8,631 nt of DNA from Candidatus Cloacimonadota bacterium (GCA_016938155.1 JAFGVF010000393.1:1-8631), one strand, 5' to 3'. Counted from the stretch's first letter, positions 1 through 6,670 are shown. Numbers and translations are program-made. Notes: generated by a model from the sequence alone, not told the origin.

Positions 1-52
1 AAGTTTCTATTTCTTGTTTACACAATTGACTCAGTCAAGCCAAATTTTAACG

Positions 53-1117
53 CTATTTTTCTATCCTGCCAACCGGCGAGATATAAGTTACAAATTCATC
101 GACTCCATCCAGACCCAGATAATCATCCAAATCCTGCCTGTAAGCAAGTATCGAGCAGGTTCCCAAGCCCAAGCCTTCTACACATAAGTAGAGGTTCTGA
201 CAGATGTGCCCCGCTTCAAGAAGCAGGTCTCTTCGAGCCATTGTTGAGTATCTCCACTCCATTCGGTAAGGAACACAACTCCAGATGAATACAACGGCAC
301 TCTGTCCGGCAAATTCCTGACCTTCCGAGTAATGGGTCATTTTCTTTCGAAGTTCTTTTTCATCTACTGCCTTTACTAATAGCAATTTATGTTCCAATGG
401 CAGATAGCGATAAATACCTGAATCCAGTCCCTCAACTTTATTCACAGCCAAATATGTTTCATAAGGATGCCTGGCTCCTCCGCTCGGAACAGTTCGGAAG
501 TGCCATCTGCCTGCTGCGGGTTTACCTCTTAATCCTTGGGTTGTGAAGCACAAAAGGGATAATTCACTTAGGGAAAGCGATTCGTTTGTAAATTTTCTCC
601 GGCTCTCCCGCTCTATTATACAATCAAACAAATTAGTTTTTTTCAATATCTCTTTATTCGGTGAAGGCAAATCTATCAGTTCTGCCCCCTCAGGAAATGG
701 CTTCTCGTAAGCCGGTATCGGCACCCCAAGCATCTGGTCACTAATCTCACCTTCAATCATCCCATAATCTGCTCGGAACAGTTTGCGATACTCCAAACAA
801 GCAGTTTTCGCCTGACAGGTCAGGGCATCTACTTCAGCAATATCTTTTTCCAGATCATTCTCAATAAACTGATTGATAGTTTTCAACGCCTCATCAATGT
901 TCATTACAGTTTTACTCTGCTCAAGCTTCGCTGCCTGTCCCTTTAACCAGCCTGAGATCATACTGCTAAGGTTACTCATTACAATAAGGTTAGTTTCATC
1001 ATCGGACAATAGTACTGTGAGTAATGCATTCAGAAGCTCAATCGATGTTGAGAAATGATATACAAGTACGGTTGTCTCTTTAGGACTAAGCTCTCTAATA
1101 AGTCTGTATTTTTCCAC
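53..1117 (-). CDS. SagB/ThcOx-type FMN-dependent dehydrogenase (nitroreductase fold)
   Basis: The protein has 354 residues. Its C-terminal half (about 165-352) has the nitroreductase fold of SagB/ThcOx proteins: RESRRKF at 170-176 for FMN phosphate contact, PSGGARHPYE at 211-220, a DSGIYRY segment at 232-238, the helix RRDLLLEAGHICQNLYL at 295-311, then GLGLGT and a C-terminal SPVGR. Known members use FMN to oxidise thiazolines/oxazolines to azoles in modified peptides, but many homologues stand alone with unknown substrates. Residues 1-150 form a helix-rich region with no motif I recognise. The start is GTG (plus-strand CAC at 1115-1117), supported by AGGAGG (plus 1123-1128) five bases upstream; a stop lies in frame just beyond, so no longer start is possible. 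No cyclodehydratase or precursor-peptide gene is visible; the gene downstream of 53 is outside the window. Family assignment is firm; substrate is unknown. Confidence 0.9.
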   Translation of the reverse strand: MEKYRLIRELSPKETTVLVYHFSTSIELLNALLTVLLSDDETNLIVMSNLSSMISGWLKGQAAKLEQSKTVMNIDEALKTINQFIENDLEKDIAEVDALTCQAKTACLEYRKLFRADYGMIEGEISDQMLGVPIPAYEKPFPEGAELIDLPSPNKEILKKTNLFDCIIERESRRKFTNESLSLSELSLLCFTTQGLRGKPAAGRWHFRTVPSGGARHPYETYLAVNKVEGLDSGIYRYLPLEHKLLLVKAVDEKELRKKMTHYSEGQEFAGQSAVVFIWSCVPYRMEWRYSTMARRDLLLEAGHICQNLYLCVEGLGLGTCSILAYRQDLDDYLGLDGVDEFVTYISPVGRIEK

Positions 1118-1145
1118 TTTATCCTCCTGTAAACTACTTCATTGA

Positions 1146-1175
1146 AGTATCAAAAATACGGGGATTTTATGTCAA
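1146..1175 (-). promoter_or_regulatory. Candidate promoter of the SagB-type gene
   Basis: On the minus strand a perfect TTGACA (plus 1170-1175) is followed after 18 bases by GATACT (plus 1146-1151, four of six matches to TATAAT). This would start transcription about 10 bases before the AGGAGG. An inverted repeat lies just upstream at 1179-1202. Consensus-based only; sigma factor preferences of this organism are unknown. Confidence 0.4.
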
Positions 1176-1178
1176 TAA

Positions 1179-1202
1179 GTTAGTTAATTTTCTATAACTA
1201 AC
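1179..1202. repeat. Inverted repeat GTTAGTTA-N8-TAACTAAC upstream of the SagB-type gene
   Basis: Two perfect 8-base arms (1179-1186 and 1195-1202) flank an AT-rich 8-base centre, a few bases upstream of the candidate -35 box of the dehydrogenase gene. No T-tract follows, so it is not a terminator. Its place suits an activator or repressor operator, which is inference from position and symmetry. Confidence 0.4.
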
Positions 1203-1478
1203 AACAAGATATATTGGATGAACTGCTTTAGCTGTACTCTTCAGGTAAAGTGGAAATTTAATAACACTTGCTAACACATACCCCATTATTTGAAAGGTAG
1301 GTAACTATGTAATAACCTGATGATTAAACACAGTGGGAAAAATGCGGATTGTTGAATAGGGGTTAGAAAACCAGGTTCTGCATTTACCTGAACTCACTTT
1401 GGTCGTAATGGTGACTGCCGGAACTCCATGTATTGAATAGTCTCAGAAAGATGGAGGAAGTGGTTAAGATACTTTAAA

Positions 1479-1505
1479 TTGACAGAAAGTTTATCTGCAA
1501 ATAGT
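1479..1505 (+). promoter_or_regulatory. Candidate rarD promoter
   Basis: A perfect TTGACA at 1479-1484 is followed after 15 bases by AATAGT (1500-1505, four of six matches to TATAAT). Transcription would start roughly 15-20 bases before the AGGA ribosome binding site of the upstream reading frame at 1540. The spacer is short and the -10 weak, so this is tentative. Confidence 0.25.
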
Positions 1506-1539
1506 GAGAAATAAAATAACAGGGAAACAGGAATCAACA

Positions 1540-1578
1540 ATGAAGGAAACTAAAACAGAATCCGGGAGTTATGCTTGA
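1540..1578 (+). CDS. Short upstream reading frame overlapping the rarD start (or displaced rarD N-terminus)
   Basis: ATG at 1540 opens a 12-codon frame, MKETKTESGSYA, ending in TGA at 1576-1578. AGGA (1529-1532) lies seven bases before the ATG, a well-placed ribosome binding site. The stop overlaps the presumed TTG start of rarD (1575-1577) as TTGA, an arrangement like the ATGA junctions of translationally coupled genes. Two readings are possible. It may be a leader peptide coupled to rarD. Alternatively it may be the true hydrophilic N-terminus of RarD, put out of frame by an indel or assembly error: a -1 shift after GCT would give SGSYA-LNPGILLG. RarD proteins often have about ten polar residues before the first membrane segment, so the second reading is credible. 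Confidence 0.45.
   Translation: MKETKTESGSYA
1564..1568 (+). promoter_or_regulatory. GGGAG ribosome binding site of rarD
   Basis: GGGAG sits six bases before TTG at 1575. In that frame the only upstream codons back to a TAA at 1551-1553 are not standard starts, so this site favours the TTG. An ATG at 1571-1573 is in another frame and does not lead into rarD. Confidence 0.5.
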
Positions 1579-2468
1579 ATCCGGGGATATTGCTTGGAAT
1601 AGGGGCTTATCTCGTCTGGGGATTACTGCCACTTTTTTGGAAGTTACTTCAAAATGTCCCGGCATCGGAAATTCTCTGCCACAGGATGGTGTGGTCATTT
1701 GCATTTTTTCTGATCCTTTTAATTGTTGGGAAAAGTTGGAAATGGCTTTCTGTGCTGAAGTCAAATCCCAAGATAATTCTTCAGTATGCCCTTTGTGCTG
1801 TTTTGATTAGCTTCAACTGGTTTATATACATCTGGAGTGTTTTGAATGGTCATGTGGTAGAGGCGAGTCTTGGGTATTTTATAAATCCCCTGATGGCAGT
1901 TCTGCTGGGAGTCATTTTTTTAAAGGAAAAACTGAGGATGGCACAGCTTGGAGCGATAATCCTTGCTTTTATAGGAGTTCTCTATCTCACAGTTATCTTT
2001 GGAAGTTTACCCTGGAGAGGATTGATTCTTGCCTTAAGCTTCAGTATCTATGGGTTAACAAAGAAGAAAGTTCCTCTAAAAAGTCGCGAAGGGATGAGTC
2101 TTGAAACGGCAATACAGTTTTTACCGGCTTTGTTGTATATCTTATGGCTTGCACACCAAAACACAACTCACTTCACCACTTCAGATCCCGGAACGATGCT
2201 GTTATTGATACTTTCCGGAGTAGTAACGGGATTTCCTCTGTATTTGTTTGCCTCTGCAGCAAGTAAAATCAATTTAAGTCAACTGGGAATCCTGCAATAT
2301 ATTTCACCTACCCTTCAGTTATTAATAGGTACATTAATCCATGGGGAAGCTTTTCCCAGAAATAAACTGATAGGTTTCATTTTTGTCTGGATTGCCGTTA
2401 TTCTTTATACTACGGAAAATATCAGAAGTTATCAGCGGGAAAGAGAGATAAGTAAGGGCAGAAAGTAA
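1575..2468 (+). CDS. rarD: RarD-type EamA/DMT family transporter
   Basis: This 297-residue integral inner-membrane protein has about ten hydrophobic segments (near 4-22, 36-52, 68-90, 98-116, 122-142, 147-162, 178-194, 207-228, 234-254, 263-280). It matches RarD closely: AYLVWGLLPLFWKLL near the N-terminus, FNWFIYIWSVLNGHVVEASL at 80-99 leading into GYFINPL, GSLPW at 143-147, the SIYGLTKK loop and LSQLGILQYISPTLQLLIG at 234-252. RarD belongs to the drug/metabolite transporter superfamily; the E. coli name comes from a chloramphenicol-related phenotype, and the natural substrate is not settled. The length fits the family. Only TTG at 1575 is available as a start in frame. The gene is divergent from the dehydrogenase and has no downstream partner in an operon. 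No terminator follows directly; the first one is about 195 bases on. Confidence 0.93.
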   Translation: MNPGILLGIGAYLVWGLLPLFWKLLQNVPASEILCHRMVWSFAFFLILLIVGKSWKWLSVLKSNPKIILQYALCAVLISFNWFIYIWSVLNGHVVEASLGYFINPLMAVLLGVIFLKEKLRMAQLGAIILAFIGVLYLTVIFGSLPWRGLILALSFSIYGLTKKKVPLKSREGMSLETAIQFLPALLYILWLAHQNTTHFTTSDPGTMLLLILSGVVTGFPLYLFASAASKINLSQLGILQYISPTLQLLIGTLIHGEAFPRNKLIGFIFVWIAVILYTTENIRSYQREREISKGRK

Positions 2469-2497
2469 AGTGAAATAAATGTGAAATAGAAATTTAC

Positions 2498-2523
2498 TTG
2501 ACAAGTTTAAATCCATTTATAAT
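2498..2523 (+). promoter_or_regulatory. Promoter-like boxes after rarD (TTGACA and TATAAT, 14-base spacing)
   Basis: Perfect TTGACA (2498-2503) and perfect TATAAT (2518-2523) occur 30 bases after the rarD stop, but the 14-base spacer is shorter than the usual 16-18. A second perfect TATAAT stands at 2591-2596 without a clear -35. Either could drive a short transcript ending at the terminator at 2663-2688. Confidence 0.25.
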
Positions 2524-2602
2524 TTTCAAACTGTAAAGGGATTTTATTGAAGAAATTTCGTAAAGACTCAATTGATTAACCTCTTTTGTTTATAATGGAT
2601 AT

Positions 2603-2688
2603 TTCTCAAAATAAATTTTCTTGAAATGACCTCTCAAGAAGGATCTCCCTAACTACCAAACTGGCGGCCTCCCGGCCGCCTTTTTTTT
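2603..2688 (+). ncRNA. Candidate small RNA (two hairpins plus terminator)
   Basis: Downstream of TATAAT at 2591-2596 lies a 7-base-pair hairpin (TTCTTGA 2618-2624 with TCAAGAA 2634-2640), then a single-stranded pyrimidine-rich linker (about 2641-2662, containing TCTCCCT), then a GC-rich terminator. This is a typical layout of a bacterial regulatory small RNA of about 85 nucleotides. The start is guessed from the -10 box, and there is no good -35. It could equally be the 3' untranslated end of the rarD message. Confidence 0.3.
2663..2688 (+). terminator. Intrinsic terminator
   Basis: GGCGGCC (2663-2669), loop TCCC, GGCCGCC (2674-2680) form a perfect 7-base-pair GC stem, followed directly by eight T (2681-2688). 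It is the first terminator after rarD and insulates the secreted-protein gene from it. There is no A-tract on the left, so it should act on the plus strand only. Confidence 0.92.
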
Positions 2689-2812
2689 ACCTAACAACGA
2701 CTGATAACCGTAATCATGATTCCCTCAATCGCTTCGATATATATTTTAAACCTATATATGCTCATTAGATGGCAGTTAATGCTCATGAAATCAAACAATA
2801 ATCAATTATCCC

Positions 2813-2841
2813 TTGACACAATTTTTTATACTATCTATTTT
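2813..2841 (+). promoter_or_regulatory. Candidate promoter for the first secreted-protein gene
   Basis: Perfect TTGACA (2813-2818), a 17-base spacer and TATTTT (2836-2841, four of six). It would give a leader of about 325 bases. A TATAAT at 2988-2993 without a good -35 is an alternative nearer start site. Confidence 0.35.
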
Positions 2842-2986
2842 AACGCTGTTAGGTTGTTATTGTTTATGAGATTGTTTGGTAAGCTAGAGGAGAATCTCAA
2901 TTTATACCCACATTCTGGGAATTCTCCATGCACATCTCATTACGATATTACATACAGGAGGTATGAAATATTGATTCTTAAGTTCT

Positions 2987-3002
2987 GTATAATTTATTAT
3001 AC
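2987..3002. repeat. Palindrome GTATAAT-TT-ATTATAC
   Basis: Perfect 7-base arms around a TT centre. Each arm contains TATAAT, so the site offers a -10 box on both strands, or an operator overlapping one. It lies 170 bases before the start of the first secreted-protein gene. Confidence 0.4.
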
Positions 3003-3156
3003 GGAAAACGGATAAAAACATGTTGTTACCCGGGGAGATTTTAAACACACCCACACAAACCAAAAACATACTATCGAATCGGGGAACAGCTATCGAGTTG
3101 AAAGGCAGAAATGCCGTTACTCACGAGTTGTACAAATTCCTGAGTAAAACTAATAA

Positions 3157-3625
3157 AATGGAGCTATCTAATATGAAAAAAATGATATTATTCCTATTAT
3201 TGGCAGTTTGTGTAATGGGATTGTTTGCAGAAGGTGGAGAAACTTTTGCTGATGCGGTTCAGATTACCACATTGCCATATTCCGATACCGGTAACACATC
3301 AGACAATTTAAGCGAAGTTGCCAATTCAAGCCCTGATGTATTCTATCGTGTTAACGCTGTAATGCAGCTTACAAATGTTTTTGCAAATATGGTTAATGCC
3401 TCTACAACATTTGATACATATCTTCGAGTTTATGCAGCAGATATGGCAACTCAGCTTTGGTCAAACGATGACTACGGCGGGACAGCACAGTCTGCAATCT
3501 ATGGCATGACCTTCGAAGCTAACACAGACTATTATATTTGCGTTGAAGGTTACTCATCTTCTTCAGGTTCATATCTGATTGATGTTGGCGCTGATCAGTC
3601 TGGTAGTATCGTAACAACAGGAGGA
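3157..3625 (+). repeat. 5' block shared with the downstream paralogue, copy 1
   Basis: It covers 16 bases before the start codon, the signal peptide and the PPC-like domain, and pairs with 7232-7700 at a constant offset of 4075. About 127 of the first 140 residues are identical. Bases 3428-3500 match 7503-7575 without a difference, synonymous sites included. Similarity stops abruptly upstream and weakens after the PPC-like domain. Confidence 0.85.
3160..3163 (+). promoter_or_regulatory. GGAG ribosome binding site deciding the start at 3173
   Basis: GGAG lies nine bases before ATG 3173. The same bases with the same spacing precede the paralogue's ATG at 7248, within a block shared from 3157 / 7232 onward. 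An in-frame ATG at 3158 (also shared, at 7233) overlaps the GGAG and has no site of its own. Confidence 0.75.
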
Positions 3626-6475
3626 CCTGGAGCAATTACAAATGTATCACCTGCTAATGGAGAAGCAAATCTACCACTGAATACAACAATAAGTTGGGAT
3701 TTTGGAGCAGATACTGAAACCTATGATTTGTATTTCGATACAGTTAATCCTCCGATTACAATGGTGATTGATAATGCTGTTGCCGGCGTTTCAGGTTCTT
3801 ATGACCCTGGGACACTTGCGTTAGTTACTACATATTATTGGAGAGTTGTATCAAGAAATTCTAACAGATTAGAAACGATGAACGCTGTAAAAAGCTTCAC
3901 TACTTGGGCCGGAAATCCTAACTATGGTGGTGATGGAACAGCTTTCGGTGGTTATTATTTTGCCAACAGCACTGCTTTGGGTAATGGACTTGGTTATCAA
4001 CCGACTTTTGATTGGGTTGACATCAGTGCCACCGGGTCAACACCTTCTTATTCAAACTCAGATGACGGTTATGCCTTGGTAGATATCGGATTCGATTTTA
4101 CTTACTTTGGTAACACTTATTCCCAAATATATTTGAATACAAACGGTTATGTCTCATTCGATTCACAGTCAAGTTATTATGGTGTTACTATTCCCAATAC
4201 AGCCACACCAAACAATGAGATTGGGTTGATGATTAGAGACCTGCACACCGGTGTCGTACCTTCGACCAGCTTATATGGACTGGATGAAGACGGCAACTTT
4301 GTTTTCACTGTGGAACAATGGACAAACTATAATGATAATGATGAATTGATAGATATCCAGCTTATTCTGTATCCAAGCGGTAGAATCAAGATTCAATATA
4401 ATAACCATGTTAATCCTAATAACACTTCCGGAACAACTTCTATGATTGGTGCTGCAGCTATCGGTATTGAGAATATTGATGGTACTGTTGGGCATGGCTA
4501 CTCTAATGCTGGAGTTGGTGGACCTATAGGAGATGGAATGGCATTATGTTATTCACCTACTGTGGAAGGTCTTAACGAGCCGTTTGTAGATCCTACAGCT
4601 GTTCCCAATCCTTCATCTCTAGTTGCTCCGGTTGATGGTGCTGTTGAGCAGCTGAGTGAAGGAACTCTGAGTTGGACTGCTGCGGGGCATTCTGATGGTT
4701 ATGATCTGTATTTTGGTACAGATAACCCACCAACAAATGTACTGAATGGAGCTGATCAAGGTGATGTAACTTCATACGCATACAGCGGTTTAACCGGTGA
4801 TACAACTTATTACTGGCAGGTTGTCCCTTATAATGTTAATGGTGATGCTATTAACTGCCCTGTCTGGAGTTTTACAACTGTCGGGTCAGTCCCGGGACCT
4901 GTTTCTTTAATATCTCCTCTTGATACTGCCGTTGATCAAAATTTCAATACTGAATTGAATTGGAATACATCTATTATTGCTGAAGGTTATTACCTTAATT
5001 TCGGTACAGATAACCCGCCAGCAAATATTGAGAACATGACAGACAATGGAATCGCTGATTATTATATGGCAAACAATCTTTCCGGTAATACGACCTATTA
5101 CTGGCAGGTTATACCTTATAATGGAAATGGTAATGCTGAAAACTGTCCTGTATGGAGTTTCACAACATATGCTAATGCACCAAGTGAAATAGTAATGACG
5201 CTTCCTGCTGACTTAGCTACCGGTGTAAGTGAATATCCTACATTCACATGGGCTGCTGATGCTTGGGCATTTGGATATAACCTCTATATCAGTGAAGATG
5301 GCACAAACTATACAATGACAGATGTTGGTAATGTAACAGGCGTTACACTTACAACTCCATTGAACTATGAAACCATATATTACTGGTATGTAACCGGTTA
5401 CAATCCAAATGGTGAGGGTTCCGACCCTGTTGCTGTTAGATCCTTCACAGTTCAGTCTAACCTGAACTATGGTGGAGATGGTACACTTTATGGTGGCTAC
5501 TACTTTGCCAACAGTACTCCCGATGGAAATGGTTTGGGCTATCAGCCTGATTTCAACTGGGTTGATATTAGTGCAACCGGTATAACTCCGGGTTACACAA
5601 GTCCTGATGACGGTTATGCAACAGTTGATATCGGTTTCACATTCAATTACTTTGGAGCTAACTATACTCAAGTTTATCTTGGTACAAACGGCTGGATTCA
5701 GTTTAGTGGACCTACCGGAAGCGGATACAGTTCTCTTGCAATTCCAAGTGCTACTACTCCTAATGATGTGATAGCAATGTTAGGAATGGATCTGCATACA
5801 ACTAATGTACCATCAATACCATATTATGGAAATGATGCTGAGGGTAACTTTGTTTATACAGTTGAAATGTGGAATGACTATGCTGATGCCAATGAGTATA
5901 TGGATGTACAGGTAATTCTTTACCCAAGCGGTAGAATTAAAATTCAGTATCGCAATTACTTCAACGGTGATACAGAATCAGGACTTAATACTATACAGGG
6001 CGATGCCTGTATAGGTATTGAGAATGCAGACGGTACTATAGGTCACCAATACAGAATGGATGGTGTCGGTGGACCGCTCATTGATGACATGGCATTATGC
6101 TATGCCCCAACAGCAGAAGGTCTTGCAGAACCTATCGCAGGACTTGATGCTCCGACTAACCTTGTACTTACATATTCCGGTGGTTTGATGAACTTAACCT
6201 GGGATGCAGTTGCCGGTGCTACAATGTACAATGTTTATGCAGGAACAACTCCTGACTTTGTTTGTGATGGCACAACATTCCTTCAGAGTGTTGGAACCAA
6301 TGCCGGTGCAATGGATCCATCATTATTACCCGGAAACCACTATTTCGTAAAAGTTACTGCAGACAATGCTCCTATAAGAACTAATTCTTATACACCTGTT
6401 AGACGCAGTTACAGAACTTATGGTTGGGTTGAATATATCGAACCTACACCTGAAGTTGAAAAAGCTAAGAAATAA
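3173..6475 (+). CDS. Secreted multidomain beta protein: PPC-like, fibronectin-like and duplicated nidogen-like domains
   Basis: The protein has 1100 residues. A signal peptide (KK, hydrophobic 4-18, cleavage probably after A19 in LFA-EGG) marks export. Domains in order: PPC-like (20-140: DTYLRVY, SNDDYGG, YYICVEGY, GSYLIDV); fibronectin-III-like unit (151-247); nidogen-like domain (248-470: GFDFTYFG, TNGYVSF, LYPSGRIKIQY, GIENIDG); three fibronectin-like units (478-569, 570-665, 666-762), the first two with GTDNPP, TTYYWQV and CPVWSFTT; a second nidogen-like copy (763-987); a last fibronectin-like unit (about 994-1075) and a short charged tail ending EVEKAKK. No catalytic motif is seen, so an adhesive or structural surface role is inferred. 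The tail lacks the usual type IX sorting domain (PNPF...YNxxG pattern), so how it is held at the surface is unclear. The ATG at 3173 is chosen over 3020 because the signal peptide and ribosome binding site begin there, exactly as in the paralogue. A terminator follows at 6498-6522. Confidence 0.88.
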   Translation: MKKMILFLLLAVCVMGLFAEGGETFADAVQITTLPYSDTGNTSDNLSEVANSSPDVFYRVNAVMQLTNVFANMVNASTTFDTYLRVYAADMATQLWSNDDYGGTAQSAIYGMTFEANTDYYICVEGYSSSSGSYLIDVGADQSGSIVTTGGPGAITNVSPANGEANLPLNTTISWDFGADTETYDLYFDTVNPPITMVIDNAVAGVSGSYDPGTLALVTTYYWRVVSRNSNRLETMNAVKSFTTWAGNPNYGGDGTAFGGYYFANSTALGNGLGYQPTFDWVDISATGSTPSYSNSDDGYALVDIGFDFTYFGNTYSQIYLNTNGYVSFDSQSSYYGVTIPNTATPNNEIGLMIRDLHTGVVPSTSLYGLDEDGNFVFTVEQWTNYNDNDELIDIQLILYPSGRIKIQYNNHVNPNNTSGTTSMIGAAAIGIENIDGTVGHGYSNAGVGGPIGDGMALCYSPTVEGLNEPFVDPTAVPNPSSLVAPVDGAVEQLSEGTLSWTAAGHSDGYDLYFGTDNPPTNVLNGADQGDVTSYAYSGLTGDTTYYWQVVPYNVNGDAINCPVWSFTTVGSVPGPVSLISPLDTAVDQNFNTELNWNTSIIAEGYYLNFGTDNPPANIENMTDNGIADYYMANNLSGNTTYYWQVIPYNGNGNAENCPVWSFTTYANAPSEIVMTLPADLATGVSEYPTFTWAADAWAFGYNLYISEDGTNYTMTDVGNVTGVTLTTPLNYETIYYWYVTGYNPNGEGSDPVAVRSFTVQSNLNYGGDGTLYGGYYFANSTPDGNGLGYQPDFNWVDISATGITPGYTSPDDGYATVDIGFTFNYFGANYTQVYLGTNGWIQFSGPTGSGYSSLAIPSATTPNDVIAMLGMDLHTTNVPSIPYYGNDAEGNFVYTVEMWNDYADANEYMDVQVILYPSGRIKIQYRNYFNGDTESGLNTIQGDACIGIENADGTIGHQYRMDGVGGPLIDDMALCYAPTAEGLAEPIAGLDAPTNLVLTYSGGLMNLTWDAVAGATMYNVYAGTTPDFVCDGTTFLQSVGTNAGAMDPSLLPGNHYFVKVTADNAPIRTNSYTPVRRSYRTYGWVEYIEPTPEVEKAKK
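3914..4582 (+). repeat. Nidogen-like domain, copy 1
   Basis: Residues 248-470 of the first secreted protein, repeated at 763-987. Shared landmarks are NYGGDGT, GGYYFANST, GNGLGYQP, WVDISATG, LYPSGRIKIQY, GVGGP and DMALCY/GMALCY. Well over half of the residues are identical, but third codon positions differ widely, so the duplication is not recent. Confidence 0.85.
5459..6133 (+). repeat. Nidogen-like domain, copy 2
   Basis: Second copy of the domain at 3914-4582 (residues 763-987). The pattern GFTFNYFGxxY, TNGxxxF, TPNDVI, DLHT, VILYPSGRIKIQY, GIEN.DGT resembles the nidogen-like (NIDO) beta domain of extracellular proteins. That family name is recognition by pattern. Confidence 0.8.
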
Positions 6476-6497
6476 CCCTTAGATAATTAAACATAGA

Positions 6498-6522
6498 GGC
6501 GGTTCTTCGGAACCGCCTTTTT
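6498..6522 (+). terminator. Intrinsic terminator of the first secreted-protein gene
   Basis: GGCGGTTC (6498-6505), a TTCG tetraloop and GAACCGCC (6510-6517) form a perfect 8-base-pair stem followed by TTTTT (6518-6522). It begins 22 bases after the stop codon, so the next paralogue must have its own promoter. Confidence 0.93.
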
Positions 6523-6538
6523 CATTTCTCTATCAATG

Positions 6539-6670
6539 CCCCGTTACAATTCCAAACAAAAACCAACCAATCCCCTACCGGTCCCTTACCGGATACCTAC
6601 CCAAACGACTAAGTTATTCACAACTCGTGGGTAAGCAGTTTATAGTTGAATAATAGTTATTGTAACGGAG
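6539..6670. mobile_element. Possible miniature inverted-repeat element
   Basis: CCGTTACAAT (6541-6550) is matched by its exact reverse complement ATTGTAACGG (6659-6668). Two bases outside each arm lies CAATG (6534-6538 and 6671-6675), which would be a 5-base target duplication around a 132-base non-coding element. The arms are short and nothing else inside is symmetrical, so chance or a long-range RNA stem are alternatives. Confidence 0.3.

Larger units (their letters stand above)
1129..1539. other. Divergent intergenic region between the dehydrogenase and rarD
   Basis: About 410 bases with no credible gene. It holds the candidate dehydrogenase promoter, the inverted repeat at 1179-1202, and near its right end a TTGACA (1479-1484) that may drive rarD. 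Between about 1205 and 1470 I see only short weak repeats (for example TTGAATAG twice) and no convincing coding region, hairpin or terminator. Confidence 0.6.
2689..3172 (+). other. Long leader/intergenic region before the first secreted-protein gene
   Basis: About 480 bases without a convincing gene. It contains a promoter candidate (2813-2841), an AGGAGG at 2956-2961 that leads to no real gene, a TATAAT-bearing palindrome at 2987-3002, and the ribosome binding site of the next gene. The frame of the next gene happens to be open from ATG 3020, but that stretch lacks a ribosome binding site and is not shared with the paralogue, so I treat it as untranslated. Confidence 0.6.

Noticed and set aside
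26..38. TTGACT-C-AGTCAA as a terminator of the SagB-type gene
   Set aside because: The stem is at most 5-6 AT-rich base pairs with a tiny loop and no T-tract on the minus strand; at best it is a protein-binding dyad.
1571..1810. Plus-strand frame from ATG 1571 overlapping rarD
   Set aside because: It is in a different frame from the RarD sequence, and its product resembles no known protein; the ATG lies between the GGGAG site and the TTG start only by chance.
2716..3015. Plus-strand 99-codon open frame in the leader of the first secreted-protein gene
   Set aside because: No ribosome binding site before its ATG, a composition unlike a folded protein, no recognisable family, and promoter-like and palindromic signals lie inside it.
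3020..3172. 51-codon N-terminal extension of the first secreted protein from ATG 3020
   Set aside because: It would bury a clear signal peptide, has no ribosome binding site, and has no counterpart before the paralogue; the GGAG-ATG at 3173 is shared by both genes.
3182..3230. Lipoprotein signal (LAVC) in the secreted proteins
   Set aside because: The cysteine lies in the middle of the hydrophobic core and is preceded by valine, which does not fit a lipobox; signal peptidase I cleavage after LFA fits better.
5213..5671. Minus-strand 152-codon open frame opposite the first secreted-protein gene
   Set aside because: It is antisense to a clearly coding frame with repeated domains; its Cys/Ile/Thr-rich composition reflects the complement of that gene.
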